Shown here: positions 25,200-34,184 of the stretch, piece by piece
How the letters are laid out: the number at the start of each line of letters is the position of its first letter
How positions within the stretch are numbered: the stretch's first letter is position 1
Made by a program: the position numbers and the translations under genes
Notes under the pieces: model-generated
What the model was told of the DNA's origin: nothing
Databases searched by the model: none
What the model saw: only the letters and a program-made list of their open reading frames with translations
NCBI GenBank assembly: GCA_025808555.1
Contig: CP075526.1
Coordinates: 1,627,064 to 1,691,063, forward strand
DNA: 64,000 bases
Direction: 5' to 3'
Source: Anaerolineales bacterium
Lineage (GTDB): Bacteria > Chloroflexota > Anaerolineae > Anaerolineales > UBA11579

Positions 25200-25228
25200 T
25201 TGACGCTCAATTTTGCGTATGCTAGTAT
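25200..25228 (+). promoter_or_regulatory. Promoter of the LysM lipoprotein gene
   Basis: TTGACG (25200-25205), 17-base spacer, TAGTAT (25223-25228). The start codon at 25261 is 32 bases further on. Confidence 0.6.
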
Positions 25229-25260
25229 CGCGATCTGACTGGAATGGATGTTCTGAAACC

Positions 25261-25896
25261 ATGAGAAAACGCTCGTTTGCGCTCCTGATCGCACTTCTTG
25301 GCCTGCTGCTGGCCGCCTGCACGCGTTCCGCCACCACGGATCCTGTGGCCGGCTCGGCTACTGAAGACCCGTTTGTCTCCATCTTCAACACCATGGCCAC
25401 CCAAACCGCGCTGGCTGCGCAGGACAAGGCGGGCACGCTGCCCACCCTGGAGCTGAGCCCCACGCCCCTCTTTGGCGACACGGCCACCGTGCAGCCCAGC
25501 GCCACACCCGAGCCCACCGCCACCACCACCCCCGCGCCCATCACCCAATTAGCCGTGCCCAGCAGTTACACCCTGCACGAGGGCGAATGGCCCTATTGCC
25601 TGGCGCGCCGTTTTGACATTAATCCGGATGCGCTGCTTTCTGCCAACGGTCTGAATGCCAACAACGCCAACAGCCTCAGCGTCGGCACCACCATCACCAT
25701 CCCCAGCGGAGTGGGTAGTTTCGGGGGTGTGCGTTCCCTCCGCGCCCACCCTGCCACCTACGTGGCCTCCGGCGCTGATACCTTCTACAGCATCGCCTGC
25801 GCCTTTGGCGACGTTTGGCCCGAGCACATTGCCGAAGCCAACAGCATGAGTCTTGACCAGAATATTCCTGGCGGCACACAGCTGCACATCCCCTAA
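25261..25896 (+). CDS. LysM-domain lipoprotein
   Basis: 211 residues from the ATG that begins the signal peptide RKRSFALLIALLGLLLAAC (lipobox Cys20). A Thr/Pro linker with several TATTTPAP-like runs follows. Two LysM-like modules come next: YTLHEGEWPYCLARRFDINP...LSVGTTITIPSG and TYVASGADTFYSIACAFGDVWPEHIAEAN...IPGGTQLHIP. LysM modules bind N-acetylglucosamine in peptidoglycan or related glycans, so the protein is likely cell-envelope-linked on the outer face. Odd points: the expected start of the Lys-rich P-G-D motif is replaced by EGEW. Ended by a terminator at 25912. Confidence 0.88.
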   Translation: MRKRSFALLIALLGLLLAACTRSATTDPVAGSATEDPFVSIFNTMATQTALAAQDKAGTLPTLELSPTPLFGDTATVQPSATPEPTATTTPAPITQLAVPSSYTLHEGEWPYCLARRFDINPDALLSANGLNANNANSLSVGTTITIPSGVGSFGGVRSLRAHPATYVASGADTFYSIACAFGDVWPEHIAEANSMSLDQNIPGGTQLHIP

Positions 25897-25911
25897 ACCG
25901 AACGCGAACCC

Positions 25912-25940
25912 AAAAGGGCTGGAGCAATCCAGCCCCTTTT
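25912..25940 (+). terminator. Intrinsic terminator of the LysM lipoprotein gene
   Basis: AAAAGGG-CTGGA (25912-25923) pairs with TCCAG-CCCC-TTTT (25928-25940) with one bulged C and a GCAA loop. T-run at the end. Confidence 0.82.
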
Positions 25941-25970
25941 GCTTTGCGCAAATATGTTAGAAAAGGCTAA

Positions 25971-28562
25971 ATGAAACGCCCCCTTCACCATTGGCTGCGC
26001 ATATGGCTACAGGCCGCCGCCTTTGGCGCCCTGCTGGCCGTTGGGCTGGTCTTCGCCCAGCCCAGCCAGCAAGACGCCGCGCTGCTGCTGGGCCTCTCGC
26101 TCGCCCGCTTGGCCTTGGTGGCCTTGTTATTGGGACTGGCGGCGGGCTGCACAGCGTTGGCGCGTGCTGAGGCCGGGCTGCGTTCTATTGCTCATGCTCT
26201 AACTTCCCGCCCAATACGTTTGCATGTGCTTCTGGTGTTGGCGGCCATCGTCTTCGTGCTGGCCTTGTATCTTGTGTTGTTCAGCCTGCGTATCACGGAT
26301 GCGTTTGCTCAGGCGCGCTTGCTGCGCATCTTGCCGCTCAGCGCCTGGCTGGCCTGGGCCGCCGCCGGCGCGGTGATATTGTGGCCGCGGCTGCGTCCCA
26401 CGCTGAGGTGGGGCGCCGAGCGCAGCGTGCTGCGTGTCGCGGCACCGGCGTTGGCCACTATGTTGCTGGTCGTCATCGTCATGGTGCTCACTGGCTTAGG
26501 CCTTTCGCCAGACCGCACCGGCTGGGATACGCCGGGCGCTCCGATACTCAACACGCAGGTCCTGCTATCTTGGCTGGCTGCCGTGCTGCTGGCTACCGCC
26601 GGCGCCTGGGCTGTCCGCCGCTCAGGCTGGCGCCAAAGCCGCCTGGACGCTGTTGTCGCCATCGGCCTGTGGCTGCTGGCGGTCCTGCTTTGGACCGCCG
26701 AGCCGTTGCGTCCCACGCATTTCTCGCCCGCGCCGTCCGCACCCAACTGGGAGTACTACCCGAACTCAGACGCGGCTACCTTGGATATTGCCGCGCAAAG
26801 CTTCCTGACCGGCAACCGCTTCACTGACATTATTGAGAAGCCGCTGTACGGCATCTTTCTCGTGGGGTTGCACGCCGTTGCCGGGCAGGAATATGCGGAT
26901 GTGGTCAATACGCAGATCCTTGTCCTCGCCCTCTTTCCAGTGGTGCTCTATTTCATCGCTGCCCAGCTTCATCACCGGTTTTCGGGCATCCTGCTGGCTT
27001 TGCTCATCATCTTTAGGGAAGTCAACACCCTGGCGCTCTCCAACCGCATTCTGGTCTCGCATTCCAAGTTGCTGATGACTGACTTGCCTACTGCGCTGGG
27101 CCTGGCCGCTCTCACGTTGTTCGTGCTGCACTGGTTGCAGCATAAACAGCACAGCCCGCGCGCCGCGCTGTGGGTGGGGGCGGCTCTGGGCCTGCTGTTC
27201 CTGTTGCGCTCACAAACCTTGATCTTCCTGCCAGTACTGCTTTTGCTGGCCGCAATGCGCATTCCCGGCGGCTGGCGCAGCCTCCCCATTTGGCGTATGC
27301 GCGCCACGCTGGGAGGGCTGCTGCTGCTTGGTTTTGTGCTCGCCGCCGTGCCCTGGATGCTGCGCAATGGTGCCCGCACGGGCGAGTTCGGCTACTCGCA
27401 GCCGTACCAAGCGCTCTACATGGCTCGCCAGTACAGCCTCACCCCAGAAAGCAATGACCCCGGTTTTGATGTTGAGACTACATCGGTGGATGAGTATGCG
27501 AGCCTGGGCTTCGCTAATGTGCGTCAGTTTGTGCTTGAGCATCCTGTGGAAGTGACCCGCTTCATCACCGCCCACTTCCTCCATAACGAAGTGGCTTCTT
27601 TTCTTGCGCTGCCCGCTCGCTTTGACCTCACCGACCGTCTGGTGGAGTTCTACAACCTGCGCCCCTACTGGCCGCAACGTGAGGCGCAGCTTTGGACACA
27701 CTGCTGCTCCCTCAGCGCCTATATTGACAACACGCCCTACTGGGCTGACTGGGATGGCATCATCCCGCCAGACCTGGCTTGGCCGCTGACCATCAACATG
27801 GCTCTGGTCGCTCTGGGCATCGGCGCCGCCTGGCGCCGGGTCGGCTGGCTGACCCTTATCCCGCTCGGCCTGCACTTGCTTTACAGTGCCAGCACCGCGC
27901 TGGCGCGTGTTTCCGGCTGGCGCCTGATCCTGCCGGCTGATTGGGTACTCATCCTCTTCTATGCGCTGGGCATCGGCCAGCTCACCTTGTGGGCTGCCCG
28001 CTACCTGTTTGGCTTCCAGGCGGCTACACCCGCCGTCCAGCCTGCCAAGCCGCCGGCTCGCCTTAAGCTGCACCGCGGCCTGGTGTGGACTGCGGTGCTG
28101 GCTCTGTTGGCGGGCAGCTTCATTCCGCTGGCCGAGGGGCTGCTCCCCAACCACTATGCCAGCCTAACCCAGGCCGACGCGTTGCAGCGCCTGCAGGCTT
28201 CGCCTGCCATCGCTGCCAGCGGCCTCGACCCGGCCGCCTTCCTCAGCCAGCCTGGTGCTGGGCTGTATTGGGGCCGTGCCATGTACCCGCGCCACCAAGG
28301 CGCCGGTACACCTGCCGAGATTGCCGTCGGTGACGGTCTTCCTTTTGATCACACCGAGTTCCGGTTGGTTGGCCCGCAAGGCCACTTCCTCATGGCCTTG
28401 CCGGGCGGGGTCCACCCATTCCCTAATGCTGCCGATGTGATCGTGCTGGCCTGCCAGCACGAAGGCTACTTTTATGTAGCCGCAGTCCATTTCCTGCAAG
28501 CTGCGGCCACAGATGCATTGGCTCCTTACGCCGCCAGCCTGCAGTGCAGCTCGCTGCCATAA
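25971..28562 (+). CDS. Polytopic GT-C type membrane glycosyltransferase
   Basis: 863 residues with about twelve to fifteen membrane helices and a large loop at 410-560 that contains few hydrophobic residues. FPVVLYFIAAQLHHRFSG, LLFLLRSQTLIFLPVLLLLA and WMLRNGARTGEFGYSQ are typical of the ArnT/PMT-like GT-C fold; the acidic PNSDAATLD near the loop start may be the catalytic region. GT-C enzymes transfer sugars from lipid-linked donors onto lipids or proteins outside the membrane. It heads a run of same-strand genes with a GT2, a methyltransferase, a B12-radical SAM enzyme and an FAD oxidoreductase, suggesting a surface lipid or glycan pathway. Confidence 0.8.
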   Translation: MKRPLHHWLRIWLQAAAFGALLAVGLVFAQPSQQDAALLLGLSLARLALVALLLGLAAGCTALARAEAGLRSIAHALTSRPIRLHVLLVLAAIVFVLALYLVLFSLRITDAFAQARLLRILPLSAWLAWAAAGAVILWPRLRPTLRWGAERSVLRVAAPALATMLLVVIVMVLTGLGLSPDRTGWDTPGAPILNTQVLLSWLAAVLLATAGAWAVRRSGWRQSRLDAVVAIGLWLLAVLLWTAEPLRPTHFSPAPSAPNWEYYPNSDAATLDIAAQSFLTGNRFTDIIEKPLYGIFLVGLHAVAGQEYADVVNTQILVLALFPVVLYFIAAQLHHRFSGILLALLIIFREVNTLALSNRILVSHSKLLMTDLPTALGLAALTLFVLHWLQHKQHSPRAALWVGAALGLLFLLRSQTLIFLPVLLLLAAMRIPGGWRSLPIWRMRATLGGLLLLGFVLAAVPWMLRNGARTGEFGYSQPYQALYMARQYSLTPESNDPGFDVETTSVDEYASLGFANVRQFVLEHPVEVTRFITAHFLHNEVASFLALPARFDLTDRLVEFYNLRPYWPQREAQLWTHCCSLSAYIDNTPYWADWDGIIPPDLAWPLTINMALVALGIGAAWRRVGWLTLIPLGLHLLYSASTALARVSGWRLILPADWVLILFYALGIGQLTLWAARYLFGFQAATPAVQPAKPPARLKLHRGLVWTAVLALLAGSFIPLAEGLLPNHYASLTQADALQRLQASPAIAASGLDPAAFLSQPGAGLYWGRAMYPRHQGAGTPAEIAVGDGLPFDHTEFRLVGPQGHFLMALPGGVHPFPNAADVIVLACQHEGYFYVAAVHFLQAAATDALAPYAASLQCSSLP

Positions 28563-28585
28563 CCAATCACCACATGGCCGCTAGG

Positions 28586-28591
28586 TATAAT
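28586..28591 (+). promoter_or_regulatory. -10 box before the B12-radical SAM gene
   Basis: TATAAT, 42 bases before the ATG at 28634. No good -35 is seen at the usual distance, so it may be a weak or activator-dependent promoter for the glycan/lipid cluster. Confidence 0.45.
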
Positions 28592-28633
28592 TAATCTTTC
28601 GCACTCATTGCGCACGGCAGTGGGGCGCACCCT

Positions 28634-30115
28634 ATGTCAGTTTTGCTAATCAACCCCAATCTGGTAGCGCAACGCAACGACCCGCTGACCACTGGCATCG
28701 TCTATATGCCCATCAGCCTGGCTTACCTTGCCGCCAGCCTGCGGGCTGCTGGCCACCCGGTGCAAGTGCTCGATGCCTATGCCGCCGCGCCGCGCCAGGC
28801 GCGCAACCAGGGGGAGTTTTACGTCTACGGGCTTTCGCCAGCCGAGCTGGCCGCCCAGATCCCCGCCGATAGCCGCATCATCTTCGTCTACGCCATTAAC
28901 CTGACCAACCACATGTCCACCATGGAAATGGTGCGCGCCGCCCGCCACGCCGCGCCGCAAGCCACCCTGGTGGTCGTCGAGAATACGCAGGCCGTCACCG
29001 CCTATGCCCTCTCGCATGTCGCCGCCGAATTTTATGCGGCCGGGGCACACTACATCCTCACCGGGGAGCCAGAGCGCCGCGCCCTGCGCCTGCTGGATGC
29101 GCTGCAAGCTGGTGATGCTGCTGCTGTTCGCGCCATTGATGGGGTGGGCGGGCCAGACTTTTACACTCTCCCCGCCGGGTTCATGGATGAAGCTGAGCTC
29201 AGCGCGCTACCTTTCCCCGCTTGGGATCTGTTCCCGCTGCACAACTACTGGAGCCTCGGTTTTGCCCACGGCCCGCTCTCAGCGGAGCGCTATCTGCCGT
29301 TGCTCACCTCGCGCGGCTGCCCGTACCCCTGCGGCTTCTGTGTGGTTCCCGCCACCAACCGCCAGCGCTGGCGCCCGCGTTCAGCCGCCAACGTGGTGGA
29401 TGAGATCGAGCATTTCCAGCGCACACTGGGCGTGAGCGAGTTTCACATTGAAGACCTTGACCCCACCATCTCTGATGAGCGTATCCGTGCCATCTGTGCT
29501 GAGATCATCCGCCGCGGCCTCAAGATCACTTGGAAGATCGCCGCTGGCACCAAGGTTGAGACGATGCTCAACGAAGAGACGATTGACCAAATGGCCGCTG
29601 CCGGCTGCCGCTACATATCCATTTCGCCGGAAACCGGCTCGCCGCGCCTGCTCAAGCTGATGCGCAAGCCTTTCAACCTGGGCCATGCCGTGCGCCTGGT
29701 CAAGCGCATGAACCAGGTTGGCATCCGTTCGCAGGCCTGCTTTGTGCTCGGCTACCCTGGCGAAACCCCTGAGGATCTCCAAATGACCTGGGACATGGTG
29801 CGCGATCTGACCCGCGTCGGTGTGGACGAGGTGGCCCTCTTCATCATTACGCCGGTGCCAGGCTCCTCCATCTATGACCAGTTCCAGGGCTACAGCAACC
29901 TGTCTGAGCTTAACTTCAGCCCCACCTGGCGTCAGGACTATAAGGCATTGGCCGCATTCCGCTTCCGCCTGTATGCGAGATTCCTGTGGTGGAAACTGCG
30001 TTATCATCCCCTCAAGCTGTTGTCGCAGCCCTTCAACTTCTTGCGCCGTAACTTCCAAACCAAGATGGAGATGGTGCCCTACCGGGCGCTGGCGCTCCGC
30101 TGGTTTGCACGCTGA
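28634..30115 (+). CDS. B12-binding radical SAM protein
   Basis: 493 residues. An N-terminal cobalamin-binding Rossmann domain (LINPNLVAQRNDPLTTGIVYMPISLAYLAA, about 5-150) precedes a radical SAM domain with C229-PYP-C233-GF-C236 in SRGCPYPCGFC and the later GAGTKVETML and SPETGSPRLLKLM. Such proteins perform radical methylations or ring formations on lipids, hopanoids, chlorophyll precursors or antibiotics. The C-terminal part after 400 is helical. The stop precedes the GT2 start by 2 bases, so they form one operon. Confidence 0.9.
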   Translation: MSVLLINPNLVAQRNDPLTTGIVYMPISLAYLAASLRAAGHPVQVLDAYAAAPRQARNQGEFYVYGLSPAELAAQIPADSRIIFVYAINLTNHMSTMEMVRAARHAAPQATLVVVENTQAVTAYALSHVAAEFYAAGAHYILTGEPERRALRLLDALQAGDAAAVRAIDGVGGPDFYTLPAGFMDEAELSALPFPAWDLFPLHNYWSLGFAHGPLSAERYLPLLTSRGCPYPCGFCVVPATNRQRWRPRSAANVVDEIEHFQRTLGVSEFHIEDLDPTISDERIRAICAEIIRRGLKITWKIAAGTKVETMLNEETIDQMAAAGCRYISISPETGSPRLLKLMRKPFNLGHAVRLVKRMNQVGIRSQACFVLGYPGETPEDLQMTWDMVRDLTRVGVDEVALFIITPVPGSSIYDQFQGYSNLSELNFSPTWRQDYKALAAFRFRLYARFLWWKLRYHPLKLLSQPFNFLRRNFQTKMEMVPYRALALRWFAR

Positions 30116-30117
30116 TC

Positions 30118-31050
30118 ATGCCATCCAAACGTACCCCCGCACGCCCTCGCATCGCTGTGGCCATCCCCTGCCATAATGAGGCTGCCACCATTGCCAAAGT
30201 GGTGGCAGATTTCCGCAAGAACCTGCCGCGCGCCAAGGTCTACGTCTTCGACAACGCTTCCACTGATGGCAGCGCCGAGCTGGCCCGCATGGCCCGCGCC
30301 GAAGTGCGCCGGGTGGGCGCGCTGGGCAAAGGCAACGTCATCCGCGCCATCTTTGACCAGTTGGATGAAGATGTCATTGTGATGGTGGACGGCGATGACA
30401 CCTACTACGCCGAAGATGTGAATGCCGTGCTGGCGCCTGTGCTGGATGGCACTGCCGATATGGCGGTCGGCCACCGCATGGATGGCGCTACTGACGCCAA
30501 CATGAAGCGTCTTAACCAATTGGGCAATCGCATGATCGTGGCCTACATCAACCGCCTGTTCGGCACCCAGTTTGAGGATGTGCTCTCTGGCTACCGTGCG
30601 TTCAACCGCCGTTTTGTTGAAGGCGTGCCTGTGCTCACCTCGGGTTTCGAGGTTGAGACCGAGATCACCATCCAGGCCCTCGCCGAAGGCCTCCATATTG
30701 TCGAGGTACCCACTCGTTACCGCAGCCGGCCGGCCGACAGCAGCTCCAAGCTGCGTCCGTTTGCCGATGGTTATCGCATCATCCTCACCGCCGCCATCCT
30801 GCTGCGGGACCACCGCCCATTACGCCTTTTTGGCGCAGTTGCCCTGCTGTTCTGGACGCTCGCGCTCATTGCCGGCATCCTGCGGCTGTTCAGCTTTGTG
30901 GGGCAGGGTAGCCTGCCCGATAGTATTCTGGGCGGCGTAGTACTACTAGGAGTACCCACGGGGTTAATGGCCCTTGGTATCGGGCTTTCACTCAATGCCA
31001 TCAACACCCGTTTCGAAGGCATCAAAACCTATCTAAGGCGAAGCAAGTAA
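30118..31050 (+). CDS. Family 2 glycosyltransferase with C-terminal membrane helices
   Basis: 310 residues. GT-A fold: IAVAIPCHNEAATIAKVVADF, then the metal motif VMVDGDDTYYAED, then AVGHRMDGATD and SGYRAFNRRFVEG. Two hydrophobic helices near the C-terminus (LFGAVALLFWTLALIAGIL and LGGVVLLGVPTGLMALGIGL) anchor it. It looks like polyprenyl-phosphate sugar synthases (DPM/ArnC-type), which make the lipid-linked donor used by GT-C enzymes such as the one at 25971. That link is inference from architecture and adjacency. Confidence 0.9.
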   Translation: MPSKRTPARPRIAVAIPCHNEAATIAKVVADFRKNLPRAKVYVFDNASTDGSAELARMARAEVRRVGALGKGNVIRAIFDQLDEDVIVMVDGDDTYYAEDVNAVLAPVLDGTADMAVGHRMDGATDANMKRLNQLGNRMIVAYINRLFGTQFEDVLSGYRAFNRRFVEGVPVLTSGFEVETEITIQALAEGLHIVEVPTRYRSRPADSSSKLRPFADGYRIILTAAILLRDHRPLRLFGAVALLFWTLALIAGILRLFSFVGQGSLPDSILGGVVLLGVPTGLMALGIGLSLNAINTRFEGIKTYLRRSK

Positions 31051-31983
31051 ATGCAAAACAATGTAGAAGCGTATAAAGCGCTGCTGGAGCATGTCAGTTG
31101 CAATCTATGCGGCGCGGATGATTACGAGGTTGTCTACCCCCCGCGTTACGAGGACGCCAAGCCAGACGAGATCGCCAACACGTTCCGCTCTTCGGGCGAC
31201 GAGGTGCTGCTTGACCAGTTGGTGCGTTGCAAGCAATGCGGTCTGATGTACTTGAACCCGCGTCTGCGCTCGGATGTGGTCATCGGCGGGTACAGCGAAG
31301 GCACGGATGAGATGTTCGTCTCGCAGGCCGCCGGCCGTGAGCGCACCTTCGCCGGCTCGCTCAAGCTCATCGAGCGTATGCGCCCGCAGCGCGGCACCCT
31401 TCTGGATGTCGGCACCGCTGGCGGCTCCTTCATGGCCGTCGCGCAGCGCGCCGGCTGGCAGGTTTCCGGCTGTGAGCCCAATCGCTGGATGTCTGGCTGG
31501 GCCAAGCAGCACTATGGCTTGGATGTATACCCCGGCACTATTGAGGATATGAAACTGGCCGATGCCAGCTTTGATGTCGTCAGCCTGTGGGATGTGCTTG
31601 AGCACACGCCTGACCCCAAAGCCACCTTGCAGGAGTGCATCCGTGTCCTCAAACCGGGCGGACTCTTGGTGGTCAACTATCCTGACATCCATTCATTGGT
31701 CGCCCGCCTCATGGGCCGCCGCTGGGTCTTCTTGCTGTCAGTGCATCTCTACTACTTCACCATCCCCACACTCACCCGCATGCTCAACGAGCTCGGCCTT
31801 CAACTGCGCGTAGATCGCACCCATTGGCAAAGCCTGGAGCTGGGCTATGTCCTCTTCCGCATGGAAGCCTATCTGCGCCCTGTCGCCCGCGCTGCCGGCT
31901 GGCTGGTCAAACGCCTTGGCATGTACCACTGGCAGATCCCGTACTGGATGGGCCAGATGCTCGTCGTGGCGGAGAAGAAATAA
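31051..31983 (+). CDS. SAM-dependent methyltransferase with N-terminal zinc motif
   Basis: 310 residues. N-terminal CNLCGADDYEVVY (about 14-26) and VRCKQCGLMYLNPRL (about 54-68) give a CxxC...CxxC zinc site; SAM motif I is LLDVGTAGGSF (about 112-122), then SFDVVSLWDVLEHTPDP and LKPGGLLVVNYPD. This layout is frequent for methyltransferases in surface-sugar clusters. It begins directly after the GT2 stop (TAAATG overlap of none, ATG at 31051), so it is in the same operon. Confidence 0.92.
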   Translation: MQNNVEAYKALLEHVSCNLCGADDYEVVYPPRYEDAKPDEIANTFRSSGDEVLLDQLVRCKQCGLMYLNPRLRSDVVIGGYSEGTDEMFVSQAAGRERTFAGSLKLIERMRPQRGTLLDVGTAGGSFMAVAQRAGWQVSGCEPNRWMSGWAKQHYGLDVYPGTIEDMKLADASFDVVSLWDVLEHTPDPKATLQECIRVLKPGGLLVVNYPDIHSLVARLMGRRWVFLLSVHLYYFTIPTLTRMLNELGLQLRVDRTHWQSLELGYVLFRMEAYLRPVARAAGWLVKRLGMYHWQIPYWMGQMLVVAEKK

Positions 31984-32022
31984 TTCAATGTCCAAGATCG
32001 TCTATGCTTTGGAGTGATTCAA

Positions 32023-33447
32023 TTGTCTAACAAAGAAAAAATTGTGGTGCTTGGCGCCGGTGTTGGCGGCTTAGCGGCAGGCTACTTCCTGGCTCGCACT
32101 GGCAAATACGCCGTCACTGTGCTCGAGAAAGAGGCTGTCATTGGAGGTCTGTGCGCCAGCTTTGAGCACGATGGTTTTGTGCTGGATTACGGCGCCCATA
32201 AGCTCTATTCCATCATCCCCGGTGTGCTTGACGAAGCTACGGCCCTGATGGGCGACCGCCTAATCCAGTTGCCCAAGAAGAATCGACTCTACCTCGAAGG
32301 CAAACTGGTCGACTATCCCCTTAAGCTTGGCAACCTGGCCAAAGCGCTCGGCCCTGTGCGCTTTTTGCAGATCGGCTTTGGCTATGGCATTGAAGTCCTC
32401 AAGGGCATCTTCAACCGCACACCGCCAGGCTCATACAAAGACTACATCATCCGCCGTTTTGGCCGCCCAACCTATGAGTTGGTCTTCGAGCCGCTGGCCG
32501 ACAAGGTTTGGGGCGAACCCGCCACTTTGCACCCGGAGATGGCCCGCACTCGCCTGCCCGCCTCAGGCGGCCTGGAGCTGGTCCTGAAGCTGCTCGGCCT
32601 CAAAAAAGAGACCGCCGACACCAATGCCGAGTTCTTCTACTATCCCAAAGCCGGCTTTGGTGACTGGCCGCAGGCGTTGGCCGAAGGCATCCTGGCCCAC
32701 GGCGGCCAGGTGCTCACCAGCGTGGATGTGCAAGGCCTGGAAATGCAAGACGGCCGCGTGCGCAGCGTCAAGACCGCAGTAGCCGGCAAATCCCAGCAGT
32801 TTGATTGTGACTATCTCGTTTCCTCGCTGCCGCTACCGCTGATCGGCCGCATGGTCTTTGGCGGCACTGACGAGCAGTTCAATAAGGCGGTCACCGGTTT
32901 GCAGTTCCGCCACCTGGTTCTCGTATATGTTTGGATCAAGCGCCAGATGGTGATGGAAGATCAGTGGGTCTTCTTCCCGCAGCGCAATGTCGTTTTCAGC
33001 CGCCTCTTTGAACAAAAGCAGATGAACCCCGCTCTCGGCCCGGCTGACCGCACCGTCATCACGGCCGACTTTACCGCCGCTGAGGGCAGTCCCCTCTGGC
33101 AATCCAGCGATGAGCAGCTCACCCAGCGCGTCATCGATGGCCTGGTCGAAACCGGCCTCATCAACGGCTCAGACGAAGTGACCGGCAGTCTGGTCATCCG
33201 CAAGCCCAACTTCTACCCGCGCTATGACCTGGAGTATGCCGACAAAATGAAGCTGGTCAGCGACAAGCTGCGCCAGGTGCCCAACCTGCTCACCACGGGC
33301 CGCATCGGCATGTACAACTACAACAACTCTGACCACTGTGCCGACATGGGTCGCTTCATCGCCGAGCATCTTGCTGCGGGCGAAGCGGCTCCTGACATCT
33401 GGCGTGCCCTTGAGCAGCGCGTAGCCGACTACAAGATCGTGGACTAA
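32023..33447 (+). CDS. FAD-dependent oxidoreductase (UDP-galactopyranose mutase/PPOX-like)
   Basis: 474 residues. An N-terminal Rossmann motif IVVLGAGVGGLAAGYFLARTG, then EKEAVIGGLCASFEHDG and DYGAHKLYS are the FAD-binding pattern of amine-oxidase/UDP-galactopyranose mutase-like enzymes. NRLYLEGKLVDYPL and the C-terminal FAD motif NLLTTGRIGMYNYNNSDH support it. The TTG at 32023 is preferred as start: GGAG (32011-32014) is 8 bases upstream, whereas the GTG at 32014 overlaps that site. It fits a role in sugar-ring or lipid redox chemistry in the cluster; substrate unknown. Its stop overlaps the Nudix start as TAATG. Confidence 0.88.
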   Translation: MSNKEKIVVLGAGVGGLAAGYFLARTGKYAVTVLEKEAVIGGLCASFEHDGFVLDYGAHKLYSIIPGVLDEATALMGDRLIQLPKKNRLYLEGKLVDYPLKLGNLAKALGPVRFLQIGFGYGIEVLKGIFNRTPPGSYKDYIIRRFGRPTYELVFEPLADKVWGEPATLHPEMARTRLPASGGLELVLKLLGLKKETADTNAEFFYYPKAGFGDWPQALAEGILAHGGQVLTSVDVQGLEMQDGRVRSVKTAVAGKSQQFDCDYLVSSLPLPLIGRMVFGGTDEQFNKAVTGLQFRHLVLVYVWIKRQMVMEDQWVFFPQRNVVFSRLFEQKQMNPALGPADRTVITADFTAAEGSPLWQSSDEQLTQRVIDGLVETGLINGSDEVTGSLVIRKPNFYPRYDLEYADKMKLVSDKLRQVPNLLTTGRIGMYNYNNSDHCADMGRFIAEHLAAGEAAPDIWRALEQRVADYKIVD

Positions 33448-33983
33448 TGGCGACCTATAAGACCATCAGCAGTGAATTGGCGTACCGCGGCCAGAAATTC
33501 TCCGTGCGGCACGATGTGCTCGAGACCACCGACGGCCGCGAGCTGATCTATGACACCGTCGAGCACATCGGCGCCGTCTCCATGGTGCCGGTGGATGCCG
33601 AAGGCAAAATTCTGCTCGTGCGCCAGTATCGCCACTCCACCGGCAAGCAGCTCCTTGAGCTGCCTGCCGGCACCCTGGAGCCCGGCGAGCCGGTGGAGCA
33701 GACCGCCCAGCGTGAGCTGCGCGAAGAAGTCGGCATGGCCGCCGGCTCCCTCAGCCTGCTGGCTGAGTTCTACCTCGCCCCCGGCTACTCCTCCGAGCGC
33801 ATGTGGATCTTCCTCGCTCAGGATCTGCAGCCGGATGCGTTGCCGCCTGACCAGGATGAAGAGCTGGAACTCGTCAGCCTGAGCTTGGATGAGTGCATGG
33901 CCGCTATCGCCAGCGGCGAGATCGAAGATGCCAAGACCATGTTGGGCCTCTTCATGGCGCGCCAAGCCTTGGCTCCCCAGTAA
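33447..33983 (+). CDS. Nudix hydrolase (ADP-ribose pyrophosphatase-like)
   Basis: 178 residues. Nudix box G-x5-E-x7-REUxEExGU is seen as GTLEPGEPVEQTAQRELREEVGM (given here only as pattern; core RELREEVGM near residue 92). N-terminal beta-strands include DTVEHIGAVSMVP and LLVRQYRHSTG, typical of the NudF/ADP-ribose pyrophosphatase group. Hydrolyses nucleoside-diphosphate-sugars to nucleotide and sugar phosphate. Translation is coupled to the FAD oxidoreductase by a TAATG overlap. Either sugar-nucleotide recycling for the cluster or general housekeeping is possible. Confidence 0.9.
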   Translation: MATYKTISSELAYRGQKFSVRHDVLETTDGRELIYDTVEHIGAVSMVPVDAEGKILLVRQYRHSTGKQLLELPAGTLEPGEPVEQTAQRELREEVGMAAGSLSLLAEFYLAPGYSSERMWIFLAQDLQPDALPPDQDEELELVSLSLDECMAAIASGEIEDAKTMLGLFMARQALAPQ

Positions 33984-34003
33984 GCAGCCAGCCAAATTCC
34001 TGC

Positions 34004-34032
34004 TTGCCCGCTCAAAACTTTCCCGTTATAAT
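34004..34032 (+). promoter_or_regulatory. rho promoter
   Basis: TTGCCC (34004-34009), 17-base spacer, TATAAT (34027-34032). It gives a long leader of about 145 bases before the rho start at 34185. Confidence 0.65.
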
Positions 34033-34039
34033 TCTTTGC

Positions 34040-34184
34040 GAGTTCCCCCCAGAAAAACTTTTTTGGTTACAACGTAAATATCCCACCCAACCTGCAGACT
34101 CACCTAGTCCTGTACTGCCCGGGGCGTTAGGCAGCTACCCGTACGCATTCATACCTATCATCGTTGCTAGCAGAGATATAGCCC
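34040..34184 (+). promoter_or_regulatory. C-rich rho leader, candidate rut-type autoregulatory region
   Basis: The stretch 34077-34126 is C-rich and G-poor with spaced CCC, CC and C-T runs (for example TATCCCACCCAACCTGCAGA), the composition expected of Rho utilisation sites. Rho genes in other bacteria are autoregulated by Rho-dependent termination in the leader. No intrinsic terminator or second ORF is seen here. Confidence 0.4.
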
